The notes: generated by a model from the letters alone, not told the origin. DNA of 48,214 bases from Oscillospiraceae bacterium (GCA_900757485.1 CAAEOA010000050.1:1-48214), one strand, 5' to 3'. Numbered from the stretch's first letter, positions 6,826 to 15,725 are shown. Numbers and translations: made by a program.

Positions 6826-7714
6826 CTTTTTCATCCTCCGCTGTTCTTAACAGCTTTAATTTCTTATTACTCTGCACAATCATATAAATTGCCATTCCAA
6901 TGATAAATACCGAAATCACACCGCCCGTAGCTCCAAGCATAATGCGTCTGGTTGTCAGATCCATTGTACCGTCACCGAAGGTTGTCAGCATTGTAGACTC
7001 CAAGGTAAGCATGGATACCAAGGCCGCTGTAAGGCTAATAGCCTTGGAAGCAGAATATACGGGACTGTTATATTTACGGTATTTTACCACATTCATAATC
7101 GCCATTGTTAGCGAGGCGAAGGTGTATGCAGCCATCGTAATCGTAGTAATTTCGTGATGATTGAAAGTCCTGTTCCAATACACCATAAAGAAAATAATGA
7201 GTGCAAGAGCTAAGTTCATTAAAAGGAACACAATCCCGCAGGCACGGTACTTAATAAGTTCTTCTTTCATAAGCTCGCCGGGTTTATGACGGCTTGTATG
7301 AAGAACCAAGAAGAAACGCATTATGGCAAGAGCAATATAATATCCTGCAAGGGAATAAAACCAAAATGTATGATGCCAAAATCCCATGCCGAGTTGCAAA
7401 AGCGCATATGCCGTATTCCAAATCAGCGTGCCGAAAAGTGATACGTTCACTCGAAGTCTATCATCGTCCTGCCACCGTCTTGAGTATTTGTTTTCATCTT
7501 TGAAAGTCTTAAAAAACCGAATTAAATACGGCACTTTCAGAGTCCAAATCATCAATGTGTAAAAGGCAAGCACATAGGACACGATGGCGATGATGGAATC
7601 TGACCCCATAAATACTAAGGAATATACCAAAAACACTGTTGCGATAGGAAGCAGAATTATCATTATAGCAATGGGAGGAAACAAAACTGCTTTACCGATT
7701 TTCTTCCAATCCAT
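6815..7714 (-). CDS. Multi-pass membrane protein, about 8 TM
   Basis: 299 residues with about eight hydrophobic segments, beginning PPIAIMIILLPIATVFLVYS and ending VISVFIIGMAIYMIVQ, short charged loops and a basic/acidic C-terminus. No transporter signature is recognised. It starts one base after the stop of the sensor kinase, with GGAGG inside the kinase gene's end. The fixed neighbourhood (kinase, response regulator, small 2-TM protein) suggests an accessory sensor or effector in the membrane, in the way LiaF or BceB-type partners work with kinases; this is inference only. Confidence 0.7.
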   Translation of the reverse strand: MDWKKIGKAVLFPPIAIMIILLPIATVFLVYSLVFMGSDSIIAIVSYVLAFYTLMIWTLKVPYLIRFFKTFKDENKYSRRWQDDDRLRVNVSLFGTLIWNTAYALLQLGMGFWHHTFWFYSLAGYYIALAIMRFFLVLHTSRHKPGELMKEELIKYRACGIVFLLMNLALALIIFFMVYWNRTFNHHEITTITMAAYTFASLTMAIMNVVKYRKYNSPVYSASKAISLTAALVSMLTLESTMLTTFGDGTMDLTTRRIMLGATGGVISVFIIGMAIYMIVQSNKKLKLLRTAEDEKDGE

Positions 7715-7715
7715 A

Positions 7716-8783
7716 TTATGTCCTCCGAATTTTCACGGTAAATGTAGTACCAACGCCAACAATGCTTTCTACGCCGATTTCACCCTGCAAAATATCAATT
7801 ACTCTTTTAACAAGAGCAAGTCCCAGACCGTTGCCTTGAACGGAATGGGAGGTGTCGCCCTGATAAAACTTCTCGAAAATGTGTGCACCTACTTCTGCGG
7901 TCATTCCACAGCCTGTATCCTTCACTTTGACGATGGCGTGATGTTCGGTGGCTGTAAGCTGTAGCGATACCGAGCCGCCCTCCTCGGTGAATTTGAAAGC
8001 ATTGGAAAAAAGATTATTCCACACAAGAGAAAGAAGTTCAGCATCCGCCTCCACCTTAATATCTTCCGCAATATCGGTGTCTATCTCAATATTCTTCTTT
8101 TCCCACACATTTTCAAATTGCAATAAGCATTCACAAAGCTGTTCTCCTAAATCAAACGTAGTGGTTTCGGGAAAAATCTGCTGATTCTCAAGACGATTTA
8201 GCTTCAGAATATTGGTCATCATTTCAGAAAGACGGCGTGAAGCATCGGTTACGCCCTTAGCATACTCTATGCGCTTTTCTTCGTTCAAATCAGGGGCCTG
8301 CAGAAGTGTTCCGTAATTGTTGATTACAGCAAGGGGCGTTTTCATTTCGTGGGATACGTTAGCAATAAAATCGGTACGCAGGGTTTCCACACTGGATAGT
8401 TCTTCTGCCATTTGGTTTATTGCCATAACAATCTGATTAAAGCCCTCCATGCCGGAGCTTTGCATGGGTTTAATGCGAACGGAAAAATCACCGGACATGA
8501 TCTTTTCGGTTGCTTCTGTAATGATTTTAGTTGGACGCTCAACCATAATTTTGCGTCGAATATAATCTGCAAATTTGAAAAGAAATGTAATTAAAATTAC
8601 GTTCCAAAAGGTTACCTTTGCGGCAGTGCCAACATTGTCGGGAGTGATTGTAAGCTCCATAGTATCTGCCAATATGCTAACAAACAGCATCATGCAGCAG
8701 GACACGATAAATCCCACTGTTAAGAAGAACAACAAAAAGCTACTAACCGATCCCAATACATCTTTCAGCGTCGGTTTCTTCAT
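7716..8783 (-). CDS. Sensor histidine kinase (HAMP-HisKA-HATPase)
   Basis: 355 residues. Two membrane segments (SFLLFFLTVGFIVSCCMMLF and AKVTFWNVILITFLFKFADY) flank a very short outside loop of about 25 residues, the form seen in intramembrane-sensing kinases. Then come a HAMP-like linker, the H-box FIANVSHEMKTPLAVI (phospho-His), the N-box NNLFSNAFKFTEEGG, G1 VKDTGCGM and G2 GNGLGLALVKRV. All catalytic motifs are intact. The ATG overlaps the TGA of the response regulator by 4 bases. The short sensor loop suggests it detects membrane damage directly or through a partner such as the 8-TM protein. Confidence 0.92.
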   Translation of the reverse strand: MKKPTLKDVLGSVSSFLLFFLTVGFIVSCCMMLFVSILADTMELTITPDNVGTAAKVTFWNVILITFLFKFADYIRRKIMVERPTKIITEATEKIMSGDFSVRIKPMQSSGMEGFNQIVMAINQMAEELSSVETLRTDFIANVSHEMKTPLAVINNYGTLLQAPDLNEEKRIEYAKGVTDASRRLSEMMTNILKLNRLENQQIFPETTTFDLGEQLCECLLQFENVWEKKNIEIDTDIAEDIKVEADAELLSLVWNNLFSNAFKFTEEGGSVSLQLTATEHHAIVKVKDTGCGMTAEVGAHIFEKFYQGDTSHSVQGNGLGLALVKRVIDILQGEIGVESIVGVGTTFTVKIRRT

Positions 8784-9451
8784 TTGATCACCGCCTTGTA
8801 GCCAAGTCCGTGAACTGTTTTGATCTCAAAATCCTCACAGTCAGACAGCTTTGAACGAAGCTTTGTCATATACACATCAACTGCGCGGGGAGCCGTTTCG
8901 GTATCAGCATCCCAAAACTCATCCATAAGCTGCGTTCTTGTAAAGGTCTTTTTAGGATAACTAAGCAGCTTATAAAGGATGCTGAACTCACGATTGGTAA
9001 GGGAAATTTCTTCATCCCGTAAATATGCTGTATGTTCATCCGCATCCATAACAAATCCACCTATTTCAAGTTTGCGTGAGGATGCGATCTTTGCACGGCG
9101 AAGAAGTGCACCGATACGTAAAAACAACTCGTCAAGGTCGATGGGCTTTACCATATAGTCGTCTACACCGATGCGGAAGCCTCTCTGCTTGGAGGCAATA
9201 TCATCACGGGCAGTCATAAAGAGGATCGGAATGTCCTCGTTCAGCTCTCGCACATTTCTTGCAAATTCAAAACCATCCACGCCGGGCATCATAATGTCGG
9301 ATACGATAAGGTCGAACATATTCTCATAAAGCGCATCGTAAGCATCGTTTGCATTCAAACATCCGGTAGCTTCATATCCGCTGTGGTTCAAAAACGAGCA
9401 AACAGTCTTGTTCAGCTCCTTATCATCCTCTACAACCAATATCTTAAACAT
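8780..9451 (-). CDS. OmpR/PhoB-family response regulator
   Basis: 223 residues from ATG 9451 (GGAGG 7 bases before). The receiver domain has acidic pair EDD at 8-10, phospho-Asp52 in LIVSDIMMPGVDG, the Thr in FMTAR and the Lys in YMVKPID. The C-terminal winged helix reads LTNREFSILYKLL...RAVDVYMTKLRSKL...VHGLGYKAV. This family binds 7-base direct repeats with 11-bp phasing overlapping the -35, which is exactly what lies at 15686-15714, 16498-16526 and 16604-16632. First gene of its operon; its own promoter has a single related box. Confidence 0.93.
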   Translation of the reverse strand: MFKILVVEDDKELNKTVCSFLNHSGYEATGCLNANDAYDALYENMFDLIVSDIMMPGVDGFEFARNVRELNEDIPILFMTARDDIASKQRGFRIGVDDYMVKPIDLDELFLRIGALLRRAKIASSRKLEIGGFVMDADEHTAYLRDEEISLTNREFSILYKLLSYPKKTFTRTQLMDEFWDADTETAPRAVDVYMTKLRSKLSDCEDFEIKTVHGLGYKAVIK

Positions 9452-9480
9452 CGTGTTACCTCCGCTTATTACTATCATTC

Positions 9481-9527
9481 ATTATACAGTATAACACCCA
9501 AATGTTAAAGTTTTGTTTATGTTTTGG
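9481..9527 (-). promoter_or_regulatory. Promoter of response-regulator operon with box-like repeats
   Basis: TATAAT at 9481-9486, 17-base spacer, TTTAAC at 9504-9509. On the minus strand AAAACATAAAC and AAAACTTTAAC are 11-base units in tandem, the second overlapping the -35. AAAACTTTAACATTT differs by one base from the box of the promoter at 16588 (AAAACTTAAACATTT), which suggests autoregulation. The 5' leader would be only about 20 bases. Confidence 0.55.
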
Positions 9528-9615
9528 CCTCTTTGAAAAGATTTTCAAATTTATTTTATCACTATGTAACCCCTAACTGAACAACACATATTGCTAAAAG
9601 TGTTGATTTGAAAGT

Positions 9616-9648
9616 CAAGGCAACGCCGATATTTACAGCGTTGCCTTG
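9616..9648 (-). terminator. Terminator after ABC-2 transporter genes
   Basis: An 11-bp perfect stem CAAGGCAACGC / GCGTTGCCTTG (9616-9626 and 9638-9648) lies 5 bases after the stop of the permease gene. The T content after the stem is modest (ACTTTC), so termination may be incomplete. It separates the ABC operon from the response-regulator promoter. Confidence 0.7.
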
Positions 9649-9652
9649 AAAA

Positions 9653-10462
9653 TTATACCAAACTTGATTTTTTCAGCACAGCCTTACTTCCAAATCCCAA
9701 GCCGACAGCGAATATTGCACCGCCTGCGAGACAGAGAATGACGTTGATGAAGGTCGAGCCGAGAGGCGTGATCATAGAAACCATCATAAACAGGAGCATT
9801 CCTCCACCAAGAGAGCCACAGATCGAAAGCCAAGCCTTCTGCTTTGCCGCTACGCTGATAAGCGTAAAGATAGATACGAACACGAGCATAAGGAATATCT
9901 TTGCGAGCATACACATCACGATATTGCCTGCGTTAAGTCCGTGAAGGTCAAAGGATAGACCTGCCATAGCACCGCCGAGAATGGAGCCGATAAAATATGC
10001 GACCAGCATTAACCCTCCGCATATAAATCCCGAGACCGTCTTTGACACCACGTATTCGCCTCTTTTTGCACGAACGGTGAAGAGATTTTTTGCGTAACCG
10101 CTTCTAAAATCATCCGAAATAAAGAGACAAACGAACACGGCGACGAGCATAAACACCATATTGATGTTGCACATCATAAATATCTCGTTTCCACCCATTG
10201 CTTCACCGCCGGGAAGCGTTCCTATATTCTGCCACGTGTTTTCGGGGCCTTGCATAACCGTTTCCACACCTGTCTGCGGATCGACCGAAACAGAGCCGTC
10301 CATCATTGCCATCATCACGGTCATAAGTATCGGCATCACAAGAGCGCAGGCGATCAATATGTAAAACAGCTTGGATTTGAACATTCTGCGGAAGTCTACC
10401 TTCAGCATACTTCCTATGCGCTTACCGAAGCTGATCTTTTCAAATTTCATTGCATTTTCCAT
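9653..10462 (-). CDS. ABC-2 type permease (second pair)
   Basis: About 269 residues. FGKRIGSMLKVDFRRMFKSKLFYILIACALVMP is the typical entry of ABC-2 permeases of the lantibiotic-immunity/bacitracin type: an amphipathic helix, a basic loop, then TM1. About six membrane segments follow, with a large outside loop between TM1 and TM2 (about residues 45-95). The start was placed at ATG 10462, nine bases from GGAGG; an ATG two codons earlier lies only three bases from it. Partner ATPase gene upstream, overlapping. It shares its plan with the permease at 11381-12217, so the two pairs look like an old tandem duplication. Probable export of, or protection from, membrane-active peptides. Confidence 0.82.
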   Translation of the reverse strand: MENAMKFEKISFGKRIGSMLKVDFRRMFKSKLFYILIACALVMPILMTVMMAMMDGSVSVDPQTGVETVMQGPENTWQNIGTLPGGEAMGGNEIFMMCNINMVFMLVAVFVCLFISDDFRSGYAKNLFTVRAKRGEYVVSKTVSGFICGGLMLVAYFIGSILGGAMAGLSFDLHGLNAGNIVMCMLAKIFLMLVFVSIFTLISVAAKQKAWLSICGSLGGGMLLFMMVSMITPLGSTFINVILCLAGGAIFAVGLGFGSKAVLKKSSLV

Positions 10463-10464
10463 TT

Positions 10465-11364
10465 TCATCTGCCTCCTTTCATAAGGTCGATATAATATTC
10501 TTCAAGACCGATCTTGTCGGTTTTGATCTCCGTCACAATGATACCGTTATCGTACAGATATTTAACAATATCCTCGGGCGTGGTCAGATCATACACACGG
10601 ATATAGCCTGCTTCATCTTCTTCAACACGGGAGTACTTGCAGCCGAGGAGCATTTTCGTTCTGTTCATTTCACCGCTTTGCAATGCAACGTAGGTACGGC
10701 AGCTCGCGTCAAGCTCGTCGGCGGTCATTTCCACGAGCATTTTGCCGTGACGGATAATGCCGTAATGGGTCGCTACCTTTTGAAGCTCGCCGAGGAGGTG
10801 TGAGGACACGATAATGCTGCGCGTTCCGTCCTTTATGATGTCAAGGAACACCTCGCGCATAATTCTCATACCGTCGGCATCAAGACCGTTCAAAGGCTCG
10901 TCAAGAACGAGAAGCGTAGGATTGCCGAGCAGAGCCATCGCAATACCGACTCTCTGCTTCATACCGAGGGAGCAGTTCTTGTATTTGTTACCTGCCGCAC
11001 CCTCCATTCTTACCATTTTGAGAACTCTGATAACTTCTTGCTCCGCGTTAGGAATAGACAGATTTGCCGCTTGAAGCATCATATTGTCAAACACGGTAAG
11101 TCCCGGGAAGCAACCAGGAGCTTCGATCAAAACACCCATTTGGGCTCTTATGCTCTCGTCGGTATAGTCCTTGCCATAGAGCTTGATCGATCCGCCGCTT
11201 GTGGGAATCAGTCCGCAGATCATTTTTTCGGTGGTGGATTTTCCCGAGCCGTTCTCACCGATAAAGCCGTAGATCGCGCCCATGGGAACGGTCATATCAA
11301 GACCGCACACAGCCTGCTTGGGGCCGAAGTTTTTAGATAAATTCTTTATTTCAACTGCATTCAT
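10465..11364 (-). CDS. ABC transporter ATP-binding protein (second pair)
   Basis: About 299 residues from ATG 11364 (GGGAGG 8 bases before). Walker A GENGSGKST, signature region CSLGMKQRVGIAMALLG (LGMKQ in place of LSGGQ, usual in this subfamily), Walker B LLVLDEPLNGLD, H-loop SSHLLGEL. The C-terminal ~80 residues end GLEEYYIDLMKGG, typical of the antimicrobial-peptide immunity group (BcrA/NisF/MutF-like). It drives the permease encoded just downstream. The sister ATPase 12219-13121 shares most motifs. Confidence 0.9.
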   Translation of the reverse strand: MNAVEIKNLSKNFGPKQAVCGLDMTVPMGAIYGFIGENGSGKSTTEKMICGLIPTSGGSIKLYGKDYTDESIRAQMGVLIEAPGCFPGLTVFDNMMLQAANLSIPNAEQEVIRVLKMVRMEGAAGNKYKNCSLGMKQRVGIAMALLGNPTLLVLDEPLNGLDADGMRIMREVFLDIIKDGTRSIIVSSHLLGELQKVATHYGIIRHGKMLVEMTADELDASCRTYVALQSGEMNRTKMLLGCKYSRVEEDEAGYIRVYDLTTPEDIVKYLYDNGIIVTEIKTDKIGLEEYYIDLMKGGR

Positions 11365-11380
11365 TGTTTCGACCTCCCAA

Positions 11381-12217
11381 TCAATATACGTCACACTTAT
11401 TCAAAAGGCGTGTGCCTGCCACGTTATAGATGACCGCCCAAGCAACCGACACAACAATGCAGATCAGCAAAGATCCGATACCGCTTGAAAGGTTGGCGTT
11501 AACCGATGCGCCGTAAAGGAAAACGTTGAGGAAGCTCGTAGGAAGCCCCAGCCCTTCGACGATCGCCGCTGCACCGATAATGAGGATACCCGTTCCAAAG
11601 AAGAAGGACGAAGCAACGGAAATGCCGAAATATCTTCTGAAGATCACGTTGAGGAAGGTATAGAGGCTTGCCCAACCGAGAGACATCACCATTTTTCCGA
11701 GAACGGCGATGACAAGCGACCCGACGTTGACCGTAGCATCGTAGCCTGCGAACATACCGCCGACAATACCGCCAATAAGATACGTTACGCACATACAAGC
11801 CATTGCAAAGGCACATACGAGAGTTTTAGAAATCATATAATCCTGTTTCTTTGCGTGAGTGGTAAAGAGCTGCTTAACGTAACCCGATTTATAGTCGTGA
11901 CCGATGAAGATCGACACCATAATACCGCCGAAAATGAAAACCATATTCATATTGGCATAGTCTGCGATTCCTTCAATCACATACAGCGACTTGGATGCAG
12001 CTATGATCTGCCATAAGTTCGAATACAAGGGGGTGCTTGCACTGCCGTCGGGTCCGGGCATCGTTGTCATTGCAGATACCATCGCAGGGATGATCGCCGC
12101 AATAGCGAGGAATATGTAAAACATAGGCGTGTGGAAGAGCCTGTAAAAGTCCACGCCGAGCATACCTTTAATTCGCTCCGAAAAACTCGGATTTTTGAAT
12201 TTGAGTTCTCTTGTCAT
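11381..12217 (-). CDS. ABC-2 type permease (first pair)
   Basis: 278 residues. It begins MTRELKFKNPSFSERIKGML, then VDFYRLFHTPMFYIFLAIAA, with about six membrane segments and an outer loop carrying Gly/Pro/Ser residues (TMPGPDGSASTPLYSNLW). ATG one base after the TGA of the ATPase gene. The order of TM segments and the entry helix match the permease at 9653-10462. Expected to form a heterotypic exporter or protection pump with the ATPase at 12219-13121. Confidence 0.82.
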   Translation of the reverse strand: MTRELKFKNPSFSERIKGMLGVDFYRLFHTPMFYIFLAIAAIIPAMVSAMTTMPGPDGSASTPLYSNLWQIIAASKSLYVIEGIADYANMNMVFIFGGIMVSIFIGHDYKSGYVKQLFTTHAKKQDYMISKTLVCAFAMACMCVTYLIGGIVGGMFAGYDATVNVGSLVIAVLGKMVMSLGWASLYTFLNVIFRRYFGISVASSFFFGTGILIIGAAAIVEGLGLPTSFLNVFLYGASVNANLSSGIGSLLICIVVSVAWAVIYNVAGTRLLNKCDVY

Positions 12218-12218
12218 T

Positions 12219-13121
12219 TCATTTATCCTCCTTTGCCGACATCAGCTCAATGTAGTATTCTTCAAGACCGACTTTGTTCTTTTTGATTTCGCTGACAACG
12301 TGACCGTTCTTCATCAAATAATCAACAATTGCGGCGGTATCATCCTCGTCGAAGATTCTTATACATCCGTCTTCTGAGCGAACGTCTGCAAATTTCTCTG
12401 CAAGCACCTTGTATGTATTGTCGAGATCCTTGGTTTTGAGCGTGGTAAACACCTGTGCTCTTGAATCCATTTCTTCAGCAGAGAGTTCCATAATCATCTT
12501 GCCCTGACGGATGATACCATAGTGGGTTGCGATCTTTTCAAGTTCCCCGAGAATATGGGAAGAAATAAGAACAGTACAGCCGTAGGTCTTTGTAATATCC
12601 ACAAGGATTTCACGCATAATGCGCATACCGTCGGTATCAAGACCGTTAATAGGCTCGTCCAAAATGAGCAAAGCAGGATCGCCAAGCAGAGCCATGGCAA
12701 TGCCGATACGCTGCTTCATACCGAGAGAGCATTTCTTGAATTTGAGGTTTACGTTATCTTCCATGCGCACGATCTCAAGCACACGGTGGATTTCCTCGTC
12801 TGCGTTCTCGATACCGAGATTGATGCATTGCATCATAAGGTTCTGATACACGGACGAACCGGGAAAACAGCCTGCGTTCTCGATAAGCGCGCCAACTCTG
12901 ACGCGGACTCCGGGATCGGTGTGCTTGCGGTCAAACAGCTTGATATTGCCCTCGTCGGCAATGAGATGACCACACAATAGTTTCATTGTCGTGGATTTGC
13001 CGCTGCCGTTCTCACCGATAAAACCGTAAATACTACCTACGGGAACGGTCATATTGAGATGATCAACAGCATACATCCCACGAAAGCTCTTTGAAAGATT
13101 TCTGATTTCAATCGCATTCAT
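12219..13121 (-). CDS. ABC transporter ATP-binding protein (first pair)
   Basis: 300 residues. Walker A GENGSGKSTTMKLL, signature CSLGMKQRIGIAMALLG, Walker B LLILDEPINGLD, H-loop SSHILGELEK. It ends KVGLEEYYIELMSAKEDK, closely matching the C-terminus of the second ATPase. ATG with AAAGGAG 8 bases upstream. It follows cardiolipin synthase after 13 bases, so phospholipid synthesis and the pumps are probably one transcript. BcrA-type; in related systems such pumps give resistance to bacitracin, lantibiotics or host peptides. Confidence 0.9.
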   Translation of the reverse strand: MNAIEIRNLSKSFRGMYAVDHLNMTVPVGSIYGFIGENGSGKSTTMKLLCGHLIADEGNIKLFDRKHTDPGVRVRVGALIENAGCFPGSSVYQNLMMQCINLGIENADEEIHRVLEIVRMEDNVNLKFKKCSLGMKQRIGIAMALLGDPALLILDEPINGLDTDGMRIMREILVDITKTYGCTVLISSHILGELEKIATHYGIIRQGKMIMELSAEEMDSRAQVFTTLKTKDLDNTYKVLAEKFADVRSEDGCIRIFDEDDTAAIVDYLMKNGHVVSEIKKNKVGLEEYYIELMSAKEDK

Positions 13122-13134
13122 AAATTTTACTCCT

Positions 13135-14697
13135 TTATAGCATTGGTGCGAATATTCTGACTACTGCTCGGATAAACCTTTGCAGCAGATTTGTTTTCAG
13201 CATATCCTTTGTAACTTCAATACTTTTGTTTAAGATATCCTCAATATCGGCTTTTAAATCTTTGATTGACTCACAGCCATACATCCACACACCGTTTTCA
13301 AAGTGATGGACAAGACTGCGGTAATCTAAGTTGATGGTTCCGATCATCGCTTGGTTATCATCTGAAAGATAGCTTTTGGCGTGAATAAAGCCGGGTTCGT
13401 ATTCATAAATTCGCACCCCTGCCGCCATCAGTCTGTGGTAAAAGCTTTGTGTCATACCAAAGACAAGCTTTTTGTCGGGAATATGCGGGACAACAATGCG
13501 GACATCTACGCCACGCAAAGCAGCATTTTCTATGCTTTGACACAGATCATTGTCGATGATAAGATACGGTGTTGTCATCCACATATACCGAGTAGCACTG
13601 TTCAGCATATTCTGAATTACACTCTTGCCAACTCTGCGATTGTACAGAGGATGTGGGCCATCGCCGAAAGGAATGACATACCCTTGTTCTTTTATCTCTG
13701 TTTTGGGATACAGGTCATCACGGATGTTCGGCATTTTTCTCACGTTGATACCGAAGTCCACAAGGAACAGCTTTGTCAATTCCTGTACTGCTTCGCCTTC
13801 CAAACGAATGGCAGTATCCTTCCAATGACCGTACTTCACAATCTCATTGATATATTCGTCAGCAATATTAACGCCGCCTGTATATCCGATTTTTCCGTCT
13901 ATAACTGTGATTTTACGATGGCTGCGGTTATTGAACTCACTGTCTGCGTTGCCTTTCAATCTTGAAAAGGGTGTTGCCTCAATGCCGTAGGATTTCAGCG
14001 TTTTGTGGTAATTGCCGGGGAGCGTCATCATACAGCCGATGTCATCGTATAAGACTTTAACCTCAACACCGGCAGCAGCTTTTCTTCTCAGAATCTCCAA
14101 TATGGAGTTCCAAAACTTGCCTTCTTCAATGATGAAGTATTCCATATAGATGAACTTTTCAGCGGTTTCCAAGTCTTCAATCAAACGGTGATGCATATCT
14201 TCGCCAAGGGGAAAATACTCCTGCTTGGTATCGGTAAATAAATGCGCTTCGCCAATACCTGTCAGCATCTTTGCCTGAGAAGCAACTGCGGGATTTTCTT
14301 TCTTGAGAGTCGAAAACAACTCGCTGTCATCCTGCTTATAACCCTGACTTTTTAAGGCATCCAGCCGCTTTACAAATCGCTTCTGCAATTTTCTGGAATA
14401 AAACATAAAATACAGCATGAAGCCGGCGATGGGGATAATCAGCACGAATAGCAGCCACGGTACTTTGTAATCGGGATTGTCATCGGAAGCAATAATGCGA
14501 ATCACGCAAAAGATTTCCGTTGCCCAGGCTGCAAGATAAAAGTACGGCACATAATAGCAAAGAGCGCCCAGAATACCAATAACAGCAAGAACCTCAAAAA
14601 GCGTAATCAAAACGGCAAGTATGTATCGAACAGGGATATAAGAATACTCCCGTTCCCTCTGTTTTTGACCGTCAAAATAGCTGTATTTTCGTTTCAT
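13135..14697 (-). CDS. cls: Cardiolipin synthase (phospholipase D superfamily)
   Basis: 520 residues, the usual length. Two N-terminal membrane segments (about 25-70 and 78-100) precede two PLD catalytic motifs: HRKITVIDGKIGYTGGVN in the first half and HAKSYLSDDNQAMIGTINLD in the second, both HxKx4D. It joins two phosphatidylglycerols to cardiolipin plus glycerol at the membrane. ATG with GAGGTGG nearby. Placed with a two-component system and peptide-type pumps, it fits envelope remodelling under stress, since cardiolipin changes alter sensitivity to cationic peptides and daptomycin in Bacillota. A hairpin upstream (14717-14749) may reduce its expression. Confidence 0.93.
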   Translation of the reverse strand: MKRKYSYFDGQKQREREYSYIPVRYILAVLITLFEVLAVIGILGALCYYVPYFYLAAWATEIFCVIRIIASDDNPDYKVPWLLFVLIIPIAGFMLYFMFYSRKLQKRFVKRLDALKSQGYKQDDSELFSTLKKENPAVASQAKMLTGIGEAHLFTDTKQEYFPLGEDMHHRLIEDLETAEKFIYMEYFIIEEGKFWNSILEILRRKAAAGVEVKVLYDDIGCMMTLPGNYHKTLKSYGIEATPFSRLKGNADSEFNNRSHRKITVIDGKIGYTGGVNIADEYINEIVKYGHWKDTAIRLEGEAVQELTKLFLVDFGINVRKMPNIRDDLYPKTEIKEQGYVIPFGDGPHPLYNRRVGKSVIQNMLNSATRYMWMTTPYLIIDNDLCQSIENAALRGVDVRIVVPHIPDKKLVFGMTQSFYHRLMAAGVRIYEYEPGFIHAKSYLSDDNQAMIGTINLDYRSLVHHFENGVWMYGCESIKDLKADIEDILNKSIEVTKDMLKTNLLQRFIRAVVRIFAPML

Positions 14698-14716
14698 TAA
14701 GCCACCTCATAAAATG

Positions 14717-14749
14717 CCGAAAAGCGAGACGGCAAAATGCCGTTTCGCT
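14717..14749 (-). terminator. Terminator/attenuator before cardiolipin synthase
   Basis: On the minus strand, a 12-bp stem with one mismatch (AGCGAAACGGCA and TGCCGTCTCGCT, 14723-14749) is followed by TTTTCGG. It lies between the 162-residue repeat protein and cls, which point the same way with no other promoter evident between them, so cls and the ABC genes may depend on readthrough. Confidence 0.65.
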
Positions 14750-14758
14750 CGTTCGGTC

Positions 14759-15247
14759 TTATTCTTCTGTCACAGTAACGGTATACTTGCCGTCCAGACC
14801 TTTGCTCTTCAGAAATGCGTTAAATTCGTCTTCCAGAGAGGAAGCAGTTACTTCGGAGGTCACTGCGCCAGGCTTACCAAGAGTGTTAGCATGAGCAACG
14901 GCTGCCTGAGTATGTGCCTTTGTTTTGGCGATCTGCGCTGCGGTGTTGACCGGAGCCTCGGACATACCTTTCTTGATGTTTTCAACAATCAGCTTATACT
15001 TTGCCTTGATGCCCTTAGTGCGAAGGAATTCTGCAAACTCTTTGTTATCCTCTGCTGACTGTGCTTTAACAGCTTCAAACTCGGCAACGTCAGCAGCGTG
15101 CTGCTTCTTCGCGGACTCGCTCATATTGTTGAATGCCAGCTTGAACTTGGCAGCAATACCCTTGGTGTGGAGGAATGCAGCAAACTGCTCGTTCAGCTCC
15201 AGCATCTCCTGTTCGATTTCCTGCTCGGTCTTAATTCTGTTTTCCAT
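14759..15247 (-). CDS. Three-repeat protein with FxxFLxxKGxxxKY motif
   Basis: 162 residues, soluble, Ala/Lys/Glu-rich. The same motif occurs three times: FAAFLHTKGIAAKFKL (about 22-37), FAEFLRTKGIKAKYKL (71-86) and FNAFLKSKGLDGKYTV (142-157), separated by helical linkers. No family recognised. ATG with AGGAG 8 bases upstream. It sits in the same direction after the small 2-TM protein whose promoter carries the phased boxes, so it is probably induced by the envelope-stress regulator. The three units could bind lipid or peptide, or form an oligomer; this cannot be decided here. Confidence 0.7.
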   Translation of the reverse strand: MENRIKTEQEIEQEMLELNEQFAAFLHTKGIAAKFKLAFNNMSESAKKQHAADVAEFEAVKAQSAEDNKEFAEFLRTKGIKAKYKLIVENIKKGMSEAPVNTAAQIAKTKAHTQAAVAHANTLGKPGAVTSEVTASSLEDEFNAFLKSKGLDGKYTVTVTEE

Positions 15248-15270
15248 TGTTGATATCTCCTTTATAAAAT

Positions 15271-15636
15271 TTATTTACTCATAATCTTGTCGCTGAGCTT
15301 TACGATCTTATCAGCGTATTTCTTGCGGCGTGAGGACATGATACGCTTGTAGATGGGATAGTTGATGATTGCCATAAGCATACCTACAATTCCGATTGCA
15401 ATACCGGGAATCATAGGATCAGCAATACCGATTGTTGCACCGATGTCTGTCATAACAAGGCTCATACCTGCACCCATAATGATGGCGCTGATACTGCCAA
15501 ATACATAAGAAAAGACATTGGCCGGTCTTTTTACCTTTGCATCCAGTTCACGTAAAGCATCCATTTCGGTGCTTTCCTTTTCGGTGTACTGACTGCGAAT
15601 CTTCTGTACGAGAAATTCCTGATCGTTTCTATTCAT
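15271..15636 (-). CDS. Small two-TM membrane protein, paralogue 2
   Basis: 121 residues. N-terminus NDQEFLVQKIRSQYTEKEST and linker ALRELDAKV, then two membrane segments (FSYVFGSISAIIMGAGMSLV and MIPGIAIGIVGMLMAIINYPIY) and a basic tail (RRKKYADKIVKLSDKIM). Same design as 6418-6825 and 15726-16115: AIRKKY/KIRSQY, RLD, GxGMSL and YPxYxR are shared. It has its own promoter with phased boxes (15670-15718). Role unknown; induction with cls and pumps suggests envelope protection. Confidence 0.75.
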   Translation of the reverse strand: MNRNDQEFLVQKIRSQYTEKESTEMDALRELDAKVKRPANVFSYVFGSISAIIMGAGMSLVMTDIGATIGIADPMIPGIAIGIVGMLMAIINYPIYKRIMSSRRKKYADKIVKLSDKIMSK

Positions 15637-15669
15637 TTTGATTACCCCTTTTCAATTTGTTGTAGGCAC

Positions 15670-15718
15670 ATTATACCGTGCCGATGTTTTTGAAAGTTTT
15701 GAAAATTGTTTGAGTTTT
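15670..15718 (-). promoter_or_regulatory. Phased-box promoter 2 (for 15271-15636)
   Basis: TATAAT at 15670-15675. Boxes on the minus strand: CTCAAAC, then TTCAAAA 11 bases on, then CAAAAAC, spanning 15686-15714; the first box begins 39 bases before the -10. This spacing is the same as in the promoters at 16482 and 16588. No good TTGACA -35 is present, as expected for an activator-dependent promoter. Confidence 0.7.
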
Positions 15719-15725
15719 ATTAAAA

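Noticed and set aside
13381..13965. 194-residue plus-strand open frame
   Set aside because: Antisense of cardiolipin synthase, whose HKD motifs are intact.
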